From positions 1 through 64,000 of the forward strand of contig NZ_JAGMUL010000013.1 of assembly GCF_019049285.1 (NCBI RefSeq): a stretch of 64,000 nt of DNA, read 5' to 3'. The notes beneath the pieces are model-generated. The model was not told where the DNA came from. It ran no database searches and saw nothing but the letters and a program-made list of their open reading frames with translations. The DNA is from Streptomyces sp. AC550_RSS872 (lineage in GTDB: Bacteria > Actinomycetota > Actinomycetes > Streptomycetales > Streptomycetaceae). The stretch's first letter is position 1. Every line of letters begins with the position of its first letter. The position numbers were made by a program, and so were the translations under genes. Of the stretch, positions 33,498 through 41,232 are shown piece by piece.

Positions 33498-33512
33498 CGT
33501 GTGTGACACGTA
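33498..33512. promoter_or_regulatory. small palindrome upstream of the DD-transpeptidase gene
   Basis: ACGTGT-GTG-ACACGT lies 94 bases upstream of the start codon in the promoter region. It is a possible operator; no regulator is assigned. Confidence 0.3.
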
Positions 33513-33642
33513 ATTAGCACAGAAGGTTGTGCAGCGCGTGGGGCGGATGGTGCTTCTTTGCCGGAAGATTCCGCAGACCGCACAGATTCCGCCGTGAGGT
33601 CCGCATGCTGGAATGACCGCCGCGATGCGTACGTGTTGTATC

Positions 33643-33648
33643 TATGCT
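33643..33648 (+). promoter_or_regulatory. -10 box of a leaderless promoter (GntR gene)
   Basis: TATGCT, six bases, then ATG 33655, with no Shine-Dalgarno sequence. Confidence 0.6.
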
Positions 33649-33654
33649 GTGGGC

Positions 33655-34317
33655 ATGCCCTCCGCCCCGCCCGCGCCCCTCAAGCAGCCACCCGCCGCCG
33701 ACCGCGTCTACACCCACGTCAAGCAGGGCGTCCTGGACCGCCGTTACGAGGGCGGGACGCTCCTCACCGAGGGCGAACTCGCCGAGGCCGTCGGCGTCTC
33801 GCGCACCCCGGTACGGGAGGCGCTGCTGCGGCTGGAGGCCGAGGGGCTGATCAAGCTCTACCCGAAGAAGGGCGCCCTGGTCCTGCCGGTCTCCGCACAG
33901 GAGATCAAGGACGTCGTGGAGACCCGGATGCTCGTCGAGGAGCACGCGGCGCGCAAGGCCGTCCCCGCGCCCCCCGGGCTCATCGAGCGCCTGGAGGAGC
34001 TGCTCGCGCAGCAGAAGGCACAGGCCGCCGCCGGCGATCTCGCCGGAGCCGCCGTCACCGACCGCTGCTTCCACGCCGAGATCGTCCGCAGCGGCGGCAA
34101 CGAGATCCTGTCCCGGCTGTACGACCAACTGCGTGACCGGCAACTGCGCATGGGCGTCGCCGTCCTGCACTCCCACCCCGACCGGATCGCCAAGACCCTG
34201 GTCGAGCACGAGGAGATCCTTCAGGCCCTGCGCTCCGGGGACGCCGAAGCGGCCGTCGGGCTGGTTCACCGGCACATCGGCTGGTTCTCGCACCTCGCGC
34301 GCGGTGAAGAGCGATGA
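33655..34317 (+). CDS. GntR family regulator, FCD (FadR-like) subgroup
   Basis: 220 residues. The winged helix (about 12-75) contains LTEGELAEAVGVSRTPVREALLRLEAEGLI. The C-terminal FCD ligand domain has the spaced His/Asp set expected for a metal site (TDRCFHAEIV, then LVHRHIGW near the end). FCD regulators typically sense carboxylic acids and repress neighbouring catabolic or transport genes. It overlaps the MFS gene by ATGA, so the transporter is the likely target and part of the same autoregulated operon. The start is fixed by the leaderless -10. Confidence 0.88.
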   Translation: MPSAPPAPLKQPPAADRVYTHVKQGVLDRRYEGGTLLTEGELAEAVGVSRTPVREALLRLEAEGLIKLYPKKGALVLPVSAQEIKDVVETRMLVEEHAARKAVPAPPGLIERLEELLAQQKAQAAAGDLAGAAVTDRCFHAEIVRSGGNEILSRLYDQLRDRQLRMGVAVLHSHPDRIAKTLVEHEEILQALRSGDAEAAVGLVHRHIGWFSHLARGEER

Positions 34318-35609
34318 GGGCCACCGCACTGCCCGGCGACCCTCCCGGCGGCCGCCGCGCCGTCGCCGTGTGGGGCATCGGCGTCTCGGTCTACTTCGTC
34401 GCCGTCATCTTCCGTACGTCCCTCGGAGTAGCCGGCCTCGACGCCGCGGACCGCTTCGACGTGGGCGCCTCGGCCCTGTCGACGTTCTCGATCCTCCAAC
34501 TGCTCGTCTACGCGGGCATGCAGATACCCGTCGGCCTGCTGGTCGACCGGCTCGGCACCAAGAAGGTGCTGGGCCTCGGCGTGGTGCTGTTCACAGCGGG
34601 CCAACTCGGCTTCGCCTTCTCACCGTCGTACGGCATGGCCCTCGCCTCGCGCGCCCTGCTGGGCTGTGGCGACGCGATGACGTTCATCAGCGTTCTGCGG
34701 CTGGGCAGCCGCTGGTTCCCGGCCCGCCGCGGCCCGCTGATCGCACAGCTCGCGGGCCTCGCGGGCATGGCCGGCAACCTCGTCTCCACGCTGGTGCTGG
34801 CACGGCTGCTGCACGGGGTGGGCTGGACGGCCGCGTTCGCCGGCAGCGCGGGCGCGGGCGCCGTGGTGTTCGTGTTGCTGCTGCTGTTCCTGAAGGACCA
34901 CCCCGAGGGGCACGAGCCCGAGCCGCTTCCGCACCAGGGCGCGGCATACGTACGACGTCAGATCGCCGCCTCCTGGCGGGAGCCGGGCACGCGGCTGGGG
35001 CTGTGGGTCCACTTCACGACGCAGTTCCCGGCGATGGTGTTCCTGCTGCTGTGGGGGATGCCGTTCCTGGTGGAGGCGCAGGGGCTGTCCCGGGCGACCG
35101 CCGGTGAACTGCTCACCCTCGTCGTCCTGTCGAACATGGTCTTCGGCCTGGTCTACGGCCAGGTCGTCGCCCGGCACCACGAGGCGCGGCTGCCGCTGGC
35201 CCTCGGCACGGTCGGCGCGACCGCGGTGCTCTGGGCGACGACGCTGGCCTGGCCCGGTGAGACGGCGCCGATGTGGCTGCTCATCGTGCTGTGCACGGTG
35301 CTCGGGGCATGCGGACCGGCCTCGATGCTCGGCTTCGACTTCGCCCGGCCGGCGAACCCGCCGGAACGGCAGGGCACGGCGTCCGGCATCACCAACATGG
35401 GCGGCTTCGTGGCCTCGATGACGACGCTGTTCGCGATCGGAGTGCTGCTGGACGCGACCGGGGACGACTACGCCGTCGCCTTCTCGGTGGTGTTCGTCCT
35501 CCAGGCACTGGGCGTGAGCCAGATCCTGCGGCTGCGGAAGCGGGCGGCGCGCAGGGAGCGGGAACGGCTGGTCGCCAGCAGGGTGGAGACGGTGCACGTT
35601 CCCGCCTGA
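34314..35609 (+). CDS. MFS transporter cotranscribed with GntR
   Basis: A 431-residue, 12-helix major facilitator. The loop 2-3 motif appears as VDRLGTKKVLGLG, and charged loops of basic residues lie on the cytosolic side. A short hydrophilic central loop follows helix 6 (KDHPEGHEPEPLPHQG), and the tail is basic (LRKRAARRERERL). The substrate is unknown; pairing with an FCD regulator suggests an organic acid. ATG 34314 overlaps the regulator's stop codon. It converges on the methyltransferase gene 21 bases away. Confidence 0.88.
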   Translation: MRATALPGDPPGGRRAVAVWGIGVSVYFVAVIFRTSLGVAGLDAADRFDVGASALSTFSILQLLVYAGMQIPVGLLVDRLGTKKVLGLGVVLFTAGQLGFAFSPSYGMALASRALLGCGDAMTFISVLRLGSRWFPARRGPLIAQLAGLAGMAGNLVSTLVLARLLHGVGWTAAFAGSAGAGAVVFVLLLLFLKDHPEGHEPEPLPHQGAAYVRRQIAASWREPGTRLGLWVHFTTQFPAMVFLLLWGMPFLVEAQGLSRATAGELLTLVVLSNMVFGLVYGQVVARHHEARLPLALGTVGATAVLWATTLAWPGETAPMWLLIVLCTVLGACGPASMLGFDFARPANPPERQGTASGITNMGGFVASMTTLFAIGVLLDATGDDYAVAFSVVFVLQALGVSQILRLRKRAARRERERLVASRVETVHVPA

Positions 35610-35629
35610 TCCGGCGGCGGCTTCCGGTA

Positions 35630-36421
35630 CTACAGGGCCGGGACGAGTGTGAGGTACGCCAGTCCCAGCACCCCGCGGTAGCTCATCCACTGGGCGCGGT
35701 GGCGGTCGAGGCGGTCGCGGGTCTCGGCGGCGAGGGGATGGCCGGGGTTCTGGGCCAGCCACACCTCGACGTCCGCCTGGTACGCCGACTCGAACTCCTC
35801 CCACTCGTCGAGGTTCGCGGTCTCCGTCCACTCCGGGCGGAAGCCCGCGGCGACGGCGAGGTCGAGAAGGGTGGCGAGGTCGTGGTGGTCGGTCGCGGCT
35901 GCTCCCGGCCACATGCCCTCGAGTTCGGCGGGGGTCGGGATGCGTTGCCAGAAGCCCTCGCCGAGCAGGACACGGCCGTTGTCGGTCACCAGGCGGCGTA
36001 GTTCGCTCAGGGCTTCGGGGGTGTGGCCGGGTGGTTCGGCCGTGGTCAGGGCCTGGCTCGCTCCGGTGCACAGCACCAGGTCGGCGGGGCCGCGGGTGGT
36101 TTTCGTCGCCGATTCCTCGACGAACTCGGCCCTTTCCTGGAGCCCTCTGTCCGCTGCGTTGCGGCGGGCGCGGGCGACGTCGTCGGCGTTTATGTCGATG
36201 CCGGTCCCTGTCGCGTTCGGAGTGGCGGCCAGGACGCGCAGCATCAACTCGCCCCAGCCGCATCCGATGTCGAGGACGGTTGCGGGGGTCGTGCGGGTGA
36301 GGCGCTGGACGAGAGCGTCCGCGCGGGTCTCCGACAAGGGGCTGTGGAAGGCCAGGCGGGTCAGGCGCGGGGGCCCGGCGGCGGCGTCCGGGGTGGTGGT
36401 TGCCATGTCGGTGGTGGTCAT
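35630..36421 (-). CDS. SAM-dependent methyltransferase (class I)
   Basis: 263 residues with a Rossmann-type methyltransferase core: motif I VLDIGCGWGELMLRVL at about 50-65, acidic loop GIDINADDVARARRNA and motif IV LVLCTGASQAL. The C-terminal third (PEWTETANLDEWEEFESAYQADVEVWLAQNPGHPLA) resembles small-molecule methyltransferases. Substrate not predictable. ATG 36421 has no ribosome-binding site but a -10 box seven bases upstream, so it is leaderless. It is divergent from the D-Ala-D-Ala carboxypeptidase gene. Confidence 0.85.
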   Translation of the reverse strand: MTTTDMATTTPDAAAGPPRLTRLAFHSPLSETRADALVQRLTRTTPATVLDIGCGWGELMLRVLAATPNATGTGIDINADDVARARRNAADRGLQERAEFVEESATKTTRGPADLVLCTGASQALTTAEPPGHTPEALSELRRLVTDNGRVLLGEGFWQRIPTPAELEGMWPGAAATDHHDLATLLDLAVAAGFRPEWTETANLDEWEEFESAYQADVEVWLAQNPGHPLAAETRDRLDRHRAQWMSYRGVLGLAYLTLVPAL

Positions 36422-36428
36422 GGTGGGC

Positions 36429-36434
36429 ACGTTA
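36429..36434 (-). promoter_or_regulatory. -10 box of a leaderless promoter (methyltransferase gene)
   Basis: Read on the minus strand: TAACGT, seven bases, then ATG 36421. Confidence 0.55.
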
Positions 36435-36687
36435 GCCACCCGGTGCCGGTGCCGTGCATTGATTTTCAGCACCGGTGGCGCCGATGGCCGATCCATTGAT
36501 TTCGCTGATGAGAACCACGTGCCAAACAATTCCCCAGGTGTGAGCCTCGTCCGTGGCGTCGGTCGACCTCGTGGCCGCGGGGTGCCGATGCCCATCGCGC
36601 GCGTGTCCCGGATCGAGGGCATCCACCCCCCGTCGACCGCGCTGCACAGCCGGCTTCCTGCACACCGAAGCACCTGGAGAACCACGT

Positions 36688-38091
36688 ATGTCCCACGCAG
36701 ACGTCAGAGAGCTCCCCGAACAGGAGGCGCCTCGTCGGACCCCGCAGGCGGCGAATGCTTTCGTTCCCGGCGGCCGACGCCGCCACCGCAAGCCCAAGCA
36801 GCTCGGCACGGGCACCCGCCGGGCCCTCGTGCTCGCCATGACCGTGCCCGTCGCCTCGGCGACACTCGCCGCTCCCGCGGCCTTCGCCGCCGGCAAGAAC
36901 ACCGCCGCGTCGGCCGCGGACCAGACCGGCGGCCTCGACGCCGCCGAGCAGAAGATGGTCGCGAACCTCGACACCCGCGTCGCCGACCAGCGGCTCGGCG
37001 ACAATGTCAGCGGTGTGGTGCTCGACGCGGGCACGGACACCACCCTGTGGGACCACAACGCCTCCACCGCGCTGATGCCGGCGTCCAACACCAAGCTCGC
37101 CACCGCGACCGCCGCCCTGACCGTGCTCGGCCCCAATCACCGGTTCACCACGAACGTTGTCTACGGCAACGGCACCCTCACGCTCGTCGGCGGCGGCGAC
37201 CGTACGCTGACCAGCGACGACCTCGCCGACATGGCGAAGAGCGCGGTCGCCGGGCTGAAGGCCGCGGGCCTGACCACCGTGAAGGTCGCCGTGGACGACA
37301 GCCTCTTCCCCGAACCGACTCTGGCCAAGGGCTGGAATGCCGGCTACTACCCCGACTCCGTCGCCCCGGTGCGCGCCCTCGTCGTCGACGGACACGGCGT
37401 CCAGGACACCTCCATCGACGCCGGGCAGGTCTTCGCCAAGAAGCTCGCCGCGAGCGGGGTCACCGTCGACGGCGACGTCACCCGCGCCAAGGCGAGCCGT
37501 ACCGACGTACCGGTGGCACGCCACACCTCGGCGAAGCTGTCGGAGATCGTGCACACGATGCTCAAGACCAGCAGCAACAACATCGCCGAGACCCTGCTGC
37601 GGATGACCGCCCTGGGCGCGGGACGCCCGGCCACCTTCGAGGGCGGCACGCAGGTCGTACGCGAGGTGCTGAGCCGGCGGTACGGCGTCTCGCTCGACAA
37701 CTTCGAGATGTACGACGGCAGCGGCCTGTCCCGGGCCACCCGCATCCCCGCCGCCACGCTCGCGCAGATCCTCGAGCTGCTGACGCAGCCCCGTAACCTC
37801 CACACCCTCGGCTCCATCCTCAACGGCCTGCCCGTCTCCGGCGAGGCCGGCGGCACCCTCGGCCCCGAGTTCGGCCGCTTCGACGACGCGAACTCCAAGT
37901 GCGCCGTCGGCAAGGTCCGTGCGAAGACCGGCACCCTCACCGGCGCGGTCGCTCTCAGCGGCCTGACGCAGAGCGAGGACGGCCAGTGGAGGGTGTTCTC
38001 CTTCGTCGAGAACGGCTCCACGGCGAACCCGACCGACACCAAGGACGCCCTGGACGGCCTGGCGGCGACGGTGAACGGCTGCTGGGCCTAG
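36688..38091 (+). CDS. dacB: D-alanyl-D-alanine carboxypeptidase/endopeptidase (PBP4/DacB, class C)
   Basis: A 467-residue exported penicillin-binding protein. A long basic N-terminus leads into the signal segment ALVLAMTVPVASATLAAPAAFAA (about 46-68). The boxes are S133-N-T-K136, S295-S-N297 and K413-T-G415, all intact, in the class C arrangement with a large insert between the first two boxes, as in PBP4 and Actinomadura R39. It trims D-Ala from peptidoglycan or cuts D-Ala-meso-DAP cross-links. GGAG precedes ATG 36688. It has its own terminator. With the K15-type enzyme it is one of two DD-peptidases within 6 kb. Confidence 0.92.
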   Translation: MSHADVRELPEQEAPRRTPQAANAFVPGGRRRHRKPKQLGTGTRRALVLAMTVPVASATLAAPAAFAAGKNTAASAADQTGGLDAAEQKMVANLDTRVADQRLGDNVSGVVLDAGTDTTLWDHNASTALMPASNTKLATATAALTVLGPNHRFTTNVVYGNGTLTLVGGGDRTLTSDDLADMAKSAVAGLKAAGLTTVKVAVDDSLFPEPTLAKGWNAGYYPDSVAPVRALVVDGHGVQDTSIDAGQVFAKKLAASGVTVDGDVTRAKASRTDVPVARHTSAKLSEIVHTMLKTSSNNIAETLLRMTALGAGRPATFEGGTQVVREVLSRRYGVSLDNFEMYDGSGLSRATRIPAATLAQILELLTQPRNLHTLGSILNGLPVSGEAGGTLGPEFGRFDDANSKCAVGKVRAKTGTLTGAVALSGLTQSEDGQWRVFSFVENGSTANPTDTKDALDGLAATVNGCWA

Positions 38092-38136
38092 TTACCAGGA
38101 CGACGCATCGGTGCGTACGTGATGGCGCACACCACA

Positions 38137-38166
38137 AGGGGCCGGCCGCTCCCCAGCGGCCGGCCC
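38137..38166 (+). terminator. terminator after dacB
   Basis: GGGGCCGGCCGCT (38137-38149) pairs with AGCGGCCGGCCCC (38154-38166) around CCCC. TTCGTCG follows. It can also stop the convergent gene at 38215. Confidence 0.9.
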
Positions 38167-38214
38167 CTTCGTCGTACGGTGTGCGGCCGCCCCTCGGCCC
38201 GCGGCTCGCGCTGC

Positions 38215-39039
38215 TTACGGCGTAACCGGGAAGTTCCGCAGGATCGCCGCTGTCAGGTCTGGATCCCCTTCCGCCTTCACCCGGTCCGCCACCGCCTCCG
38301 GTGTGACGCGGCCGCAGGCCAGGCGGACGTAGGTCTCCCAGTCGAGGGTGAGGGTGGCGGCGGGGCCGAGGGCGGGGGCCGTTTCGAGGGTGCCGCGGCC
38401 CTGGATGTCGACGCGGATCGTGCGGAGGAACTCGATCGGGCCGTGGACGTCGAGGACGATCGCCGAGCTGCGGGGGGCGGCGGCCTGGGTGGCGACGATC
38501 TCGGGGAGCTTGGCGAGCAGGACGTCGCGGGCCACGTGCGCGCCGGGGGAGTCGAGGTTGCCGGGGCGGCCGAGGGCGGTGCGAAGGTCCTGTTCGTGGG
38601 CCCAGACGTCGAACGCGTGGCCCCGCATGGACTCTTCGAGGGTGAGCTCCGCGCCCAGCGGGCCGCGCACCTTCGTGCCGGGGTCACGGGACTCGTTGCG
38701 CAGCTGCCGGTTGCGGCGGATGATCGTGTACTCAAGCTCGGACGTCATCTCCGGCGCCGTGTGATGGCGGCGGACGTCGACCTGCATCTCCATGTAGCGC
38801 TGGTGGTCGTTGGTGACGTGGAACAGGTCGCGCGGAAGGGTGTGGATGGGGCGCGGGTCGCCGAGCATCTCGCAGTCCAGGCCGATGACGTGCGACACGA
38901 TGTCGCGGACCGACCAGCCCGGGCACGGGGTGCGCCGGTTCCACTCGCCCTCCACCAGCGGTGTCACCAGCTCGGATATCGCTTCGATGGAGTGGGTCCA
39001 GGCGTCGGCGTAGGGCTGGAGGGTGGGATGCAGACTCAC
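38215..39039 (-). CDS. maleylpyruvate isomerase family mycothiol-dependent enzyme
   Basis: 274 residues. The N-terminal DinB-like four-helix domain (about 10-170) carries the expected metal ligands in WSVRDIVSHVIGLDCEM and HAFDVWAHEQDLR. A C-terminal sterol-carrier-like domain (about 185-265) contains VLDVHGPIEFLRTIRVDI. The family uses mycothiol as cofactor for isomerase, transferase or detoxification reactions; this member's substrate is unknown. GTG 39039 follows GAGGGG. It is divergent from the nitrilase-family gene. Confidence 0.85.
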   Translation of the reverse strand: MSLHPTLQPYADAWTHSIEAISELVTPLVEGEWNRRTPCPGWSVRDIVSHVIGLDCEMLGDPRPIHTLPRDLFHVTNDHQRYMEMQVDVRRHHTAPEMTSELEYTIIRRNRQLRNESRDPGTKVRGPLGAELTLEESMRGHAFDVWAHEQDLRTALGRPGNLDSPGAHVARDVLLAKLPEIVATQAAAPRSSAIVLDVHGPIEFLRTIRVDIQGRGTLETAPALGPAATLTLDWETYVRLACGRVTPEAVADRVKAEGDPDLTAAILRNFPVTP

Positions 39040-39221
39040 GGAACGGGACCCCTCGGCGGTCGGTACACGGGCAGGTGGTGGCGGCGTTGCCAGCGGGAGG
39101 CGGCGGCTGTCGGCGGGTGTCTTGAAACGCTAAGTTACGCTGCTGTGAGGCACCCCGGCAGTGCTTTCGTGTGACGATCGTAGGCCCGTATGTACGGTTC
39201 GAATGCCAGGACGGTGGTAGT

Positions 39222-40019
39222 GTGCGCGCCTCTTTGCTCCAGATTGCCGTAGACGAGGGCGAATCGGTCGAATCGCGTCGGAGGCGGATTGCCTCGCTGG
39301 TACGGGATCAGGCGGGGGCCGCCGATCTGGTCGTGCTGCCGGAGCTGTGGACCACCGGGGCGTTCGCGTACGAGGCGTTCGGGCGCGAGGCCGAGCCGCT
39401 GGAAGGGCCGACGTACGAGGCGATGGCGAAGGCCGCGAGTGACGCGGGCGTGTGGCTGCACGCGGGCTCGATTCCGGAACGGGACCCTGAGGGGCCGCTG
39501 TACAACACGTCTCTCGTCTTCTCTCCTTCCGGCGACCTGGTGGCCGCGTATCGCAAGATCCACCGCTTCGGATTCGACAAGGGCGAGGCCGTGCTGATGG
39601 GCGCGGGCGAGGAGCTGGTGACGGTCCGTCTGCCCGGGACCACCCTGGGCGTAGCCACCTGTTACGACCTCCGTTTCCCCGAACTCTTCCGTGGCCTCGT
39701 CGACGCAGGCGCCGAGACCCTGGTCATTTCGGCGGGCTGGCCGGAGCGCCGCCGGGCGCACTGGACGCTGCTGGCTCAGGCGCGGGCGGTGGAGAACCAG
39801 GCGTTCGTGCTCGCCTGTGGAACGGCCGGTACACACTCCGGAGTTCCGCAGGCCGGTCACTCGATCGTGGTCGATCCGTGGGGCGACGTGCTGGCGCAGG
39901 CCGACGCGGAGGAGCAGGTGCTCACCGTGGAGTTCGACCCGGGGAAGGTCACGGTGACGCGGGATCAGTTCCCGGCGCTCAAGGACCGCATGCTGGGGCT
40001 GGCGGCACCGCGCCGCTGA
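39222..40019 (+). CDS. carbon-nitrogen hydrolase (nitrilase superfamily)
   Basis: 265 residues with the complete Glu-Lys-Cys triad: E41 (VLPELW), K112 (YRKIHRFGF) and C147 (GVATCYDLRFPEL). It hydrolyses a non-peptide C-N bond, probably of an amide such as an omega-amidase or deaminated-glutathione-type substrate, in the cytosol. GTG 39222 is preferred because homologous-looking sequence (VRASLLQIAV) begins there; the 17 upstream codons are not conserved-looking. TACGCT at about 39135-39140 is a possible -10 box for the gene. Confidence 0.88.
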   Translation: MRASLLQIAVDEGESVESRRRRIASLVRDQAGAADLVVLPELWTTGAFAYEAFGREAEPLEGPTYEAMAKAASDAGVWLHAGSIPERDPEGPLYNTSLVFSPSGDLVAAYRKIHRFGFDKGEAVLMGAGEELVTVRLPGTTLGVATCYDLRFPELFRGLVDAGAETLVISAGWPERRRAHWTLLAQARAVENQAFVLACGTAGTHSGVPQAGHSIVVDPWGDVLAQADAEEQVLTVEFDPGKVTVTRDQFPALKDRMLGLAAPRR

Positions 40020-40032
40020 GCTCGCAGGGCCC

Positions 40033-40530
40033 TCAGCCGTCCCCCCGCTCCTTCTCCGCGAGGTGGATCACACACACCGCCACCGCGATCAGCAGCGCCG
40101 GATCCGCGTCGTCCCGCACGACGTCCACGCCATAGGTGTCCCGGACGTGCAGCCATCGCCGGGAGACGACGGCCAGCAGTTCGCCGTCGTACTCGACGGC
40201 GAACTCCCGGTCGAGGATCTTGCCGCTGACGTCGAGTTCCGTGCTGCCGTCGGCCAGGGCCACGCGGTAGTGGTTGCGCAGCAGGGACAGCCGTTTGCGG
40301 CGGACGGTCGCGAGCGGCCCGCCGTCCCGCTCGATCACCATCGTGTCGCGCAGGGCGAACATCTTCTGGTGGATGTCGATGAGGACGCGCCCCTGGGTGT
40401 CCTTCAGCTCGAAGGTGTCCCGCAGCCGCATCGCCTTGCCGTCGACGAGGAACACCTTGTTGCCCCGGTCGTCCTCGATCCAGTAGTCGTCACCGAAGCC
40501 GAGAAGCCGGTCGCGTACGAGAAATCTCAT
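40033..40530 (-). CDS. LURP-one-related (LOR) / scramblase-fold protein
   Basis: A 165-residue protein of the LURP-one-related family, which shares the tubby/scramblase barrel. Alternating beta segments with the family pattern FLVRDRLLGFGDDYWIEDDRGNKVFLVDGKAMRLRDTFELKD at the start and a hydrophobic C-terminal helix (DPALLIAVAVCVIHLAEK) are visible. Biochemical function is unknown. ATG 40530 overlaps the stop of the truncated AraC-type gene by four bases, so it may once have been cotranscribed with an intact regulator. Confidence 0.85.
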   Translation of the reverse strand: MRFLVRDRLLGFGDDYWIEDDRGNKVFLVDGKAMRLRDTFELKDTQGRVLIDIHQKMFALRDTMVIERDGGPLATVRRKRLSLLRNHYRVALADGSTELDVSGKILDREFAVEYDGELLAVVSRRWLHVRDTYGVDVVRDDADPALLIAVAVCVIHLAEKERGDG

Positions 40531-41006
40531 GACACGAGGCGTTCCCCGCCGCCCGCTCCGAAACGCCGCCTGTAGGCCGACGGACTGAGCCCCGTCTCGC
40601 GCCGCACGCGCGCGCGGAGGTTCGCCGCGGTGCCCAGTCCGCTTCTGGCCGCGACCACGTCCAGCCGTTCCTCCCCGCGCTCGATCAGCCGGTACGCCGG
40701 CGCGACCCGCTCCCCCGTCAGCCACGCAGGCGGCGTCGCCCCCAGCTGCGCCCGGAAGCGGCGGTGCAGAGTGGCCGGCGACACCGCCGCCCGCGCCGCC
40801 AGGTCCGCCACCGTCAGCGGCTCCCCCAGTCGTTCCTGCGCCCAGGTCGGCAGCGGTGCCGGCGACTCGTCCGGTACGTCCGGCACCGGCCGCTCCACGA
40901 ACTGCCTCTGCCCGCCGTCCCGGTGCGCGGCGAACACCAGCCGCCGGGAGACCGCGTTGGCGACCTCGGCGCCATGGTCCCTCCGTACGACGTGCAGGCA
41001 CAGGTC
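40527..41006 (-). pseudogene. 5'-truncated GlxA/AraC family regulator
   Basis: The frame encodes the end of a DJ-1/PfpI-type domain (DLCLHVVRRDHGAEVANAVSRRLV) and a complete AraC double helix-turn-helix (LTVADLAARAAVSPATLHRRFRAQLGATP ... GLGTAANLRARVRRETGLSPSAYRRRF). GlxA-type regulators are ~310-330 residues; the first ~170 are missing. The frame continues beyond 41006, but there it is only the complement of a cupin fragment. Its promoter and start are gone, so it is probably dead unless read from elsewhere. Confidence 0.75.
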
Positions 41007-41192
41007 GAGCGCACGGTCGTCCTCCCCGAGGGCTCCGTCTTCACGGTCCCCCGCGGCACCGAACACAAGCCGTACGCCTCCGTCCCCGCCGCCATCCTCG
41101 TCTTCGAACCCACCGGCACCCTGACCGTCGGCGACCGCCACGACGAGGTACCGGCCCATGTGGACGCGACCACCGGACGCGCCCTGACCTGA
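41007..41192 (+). pseudogene. 5'-truncated cupin-domain protein
   Basis: The plus strand encodes ERTVVLPEGSVFTVPRGTEHKP and then ASVPAAILVFEPTGTLTVGD, the C-terminal ~60 residues of a small cupin with the typical VPRGTEH metal-binding His, ending at TGA 41190-41192. The first barrel strands with the other ligands are absent. It abuts the truncated AraC gene head to head. Confidence 0.7.
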
Positions 41193-41232
41193 CTGTCAGT
41201 GCACGGCGGACGCCCGACAGCGGGATTCGGGC

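Noticed and set aside
40527..41159. Intact 210-residue AraC regulator
   Set aside because: The first ~50 residues of this frame are the complement of a recognisable cupin fragment and do not resemble a GlxA N-terminal domain.
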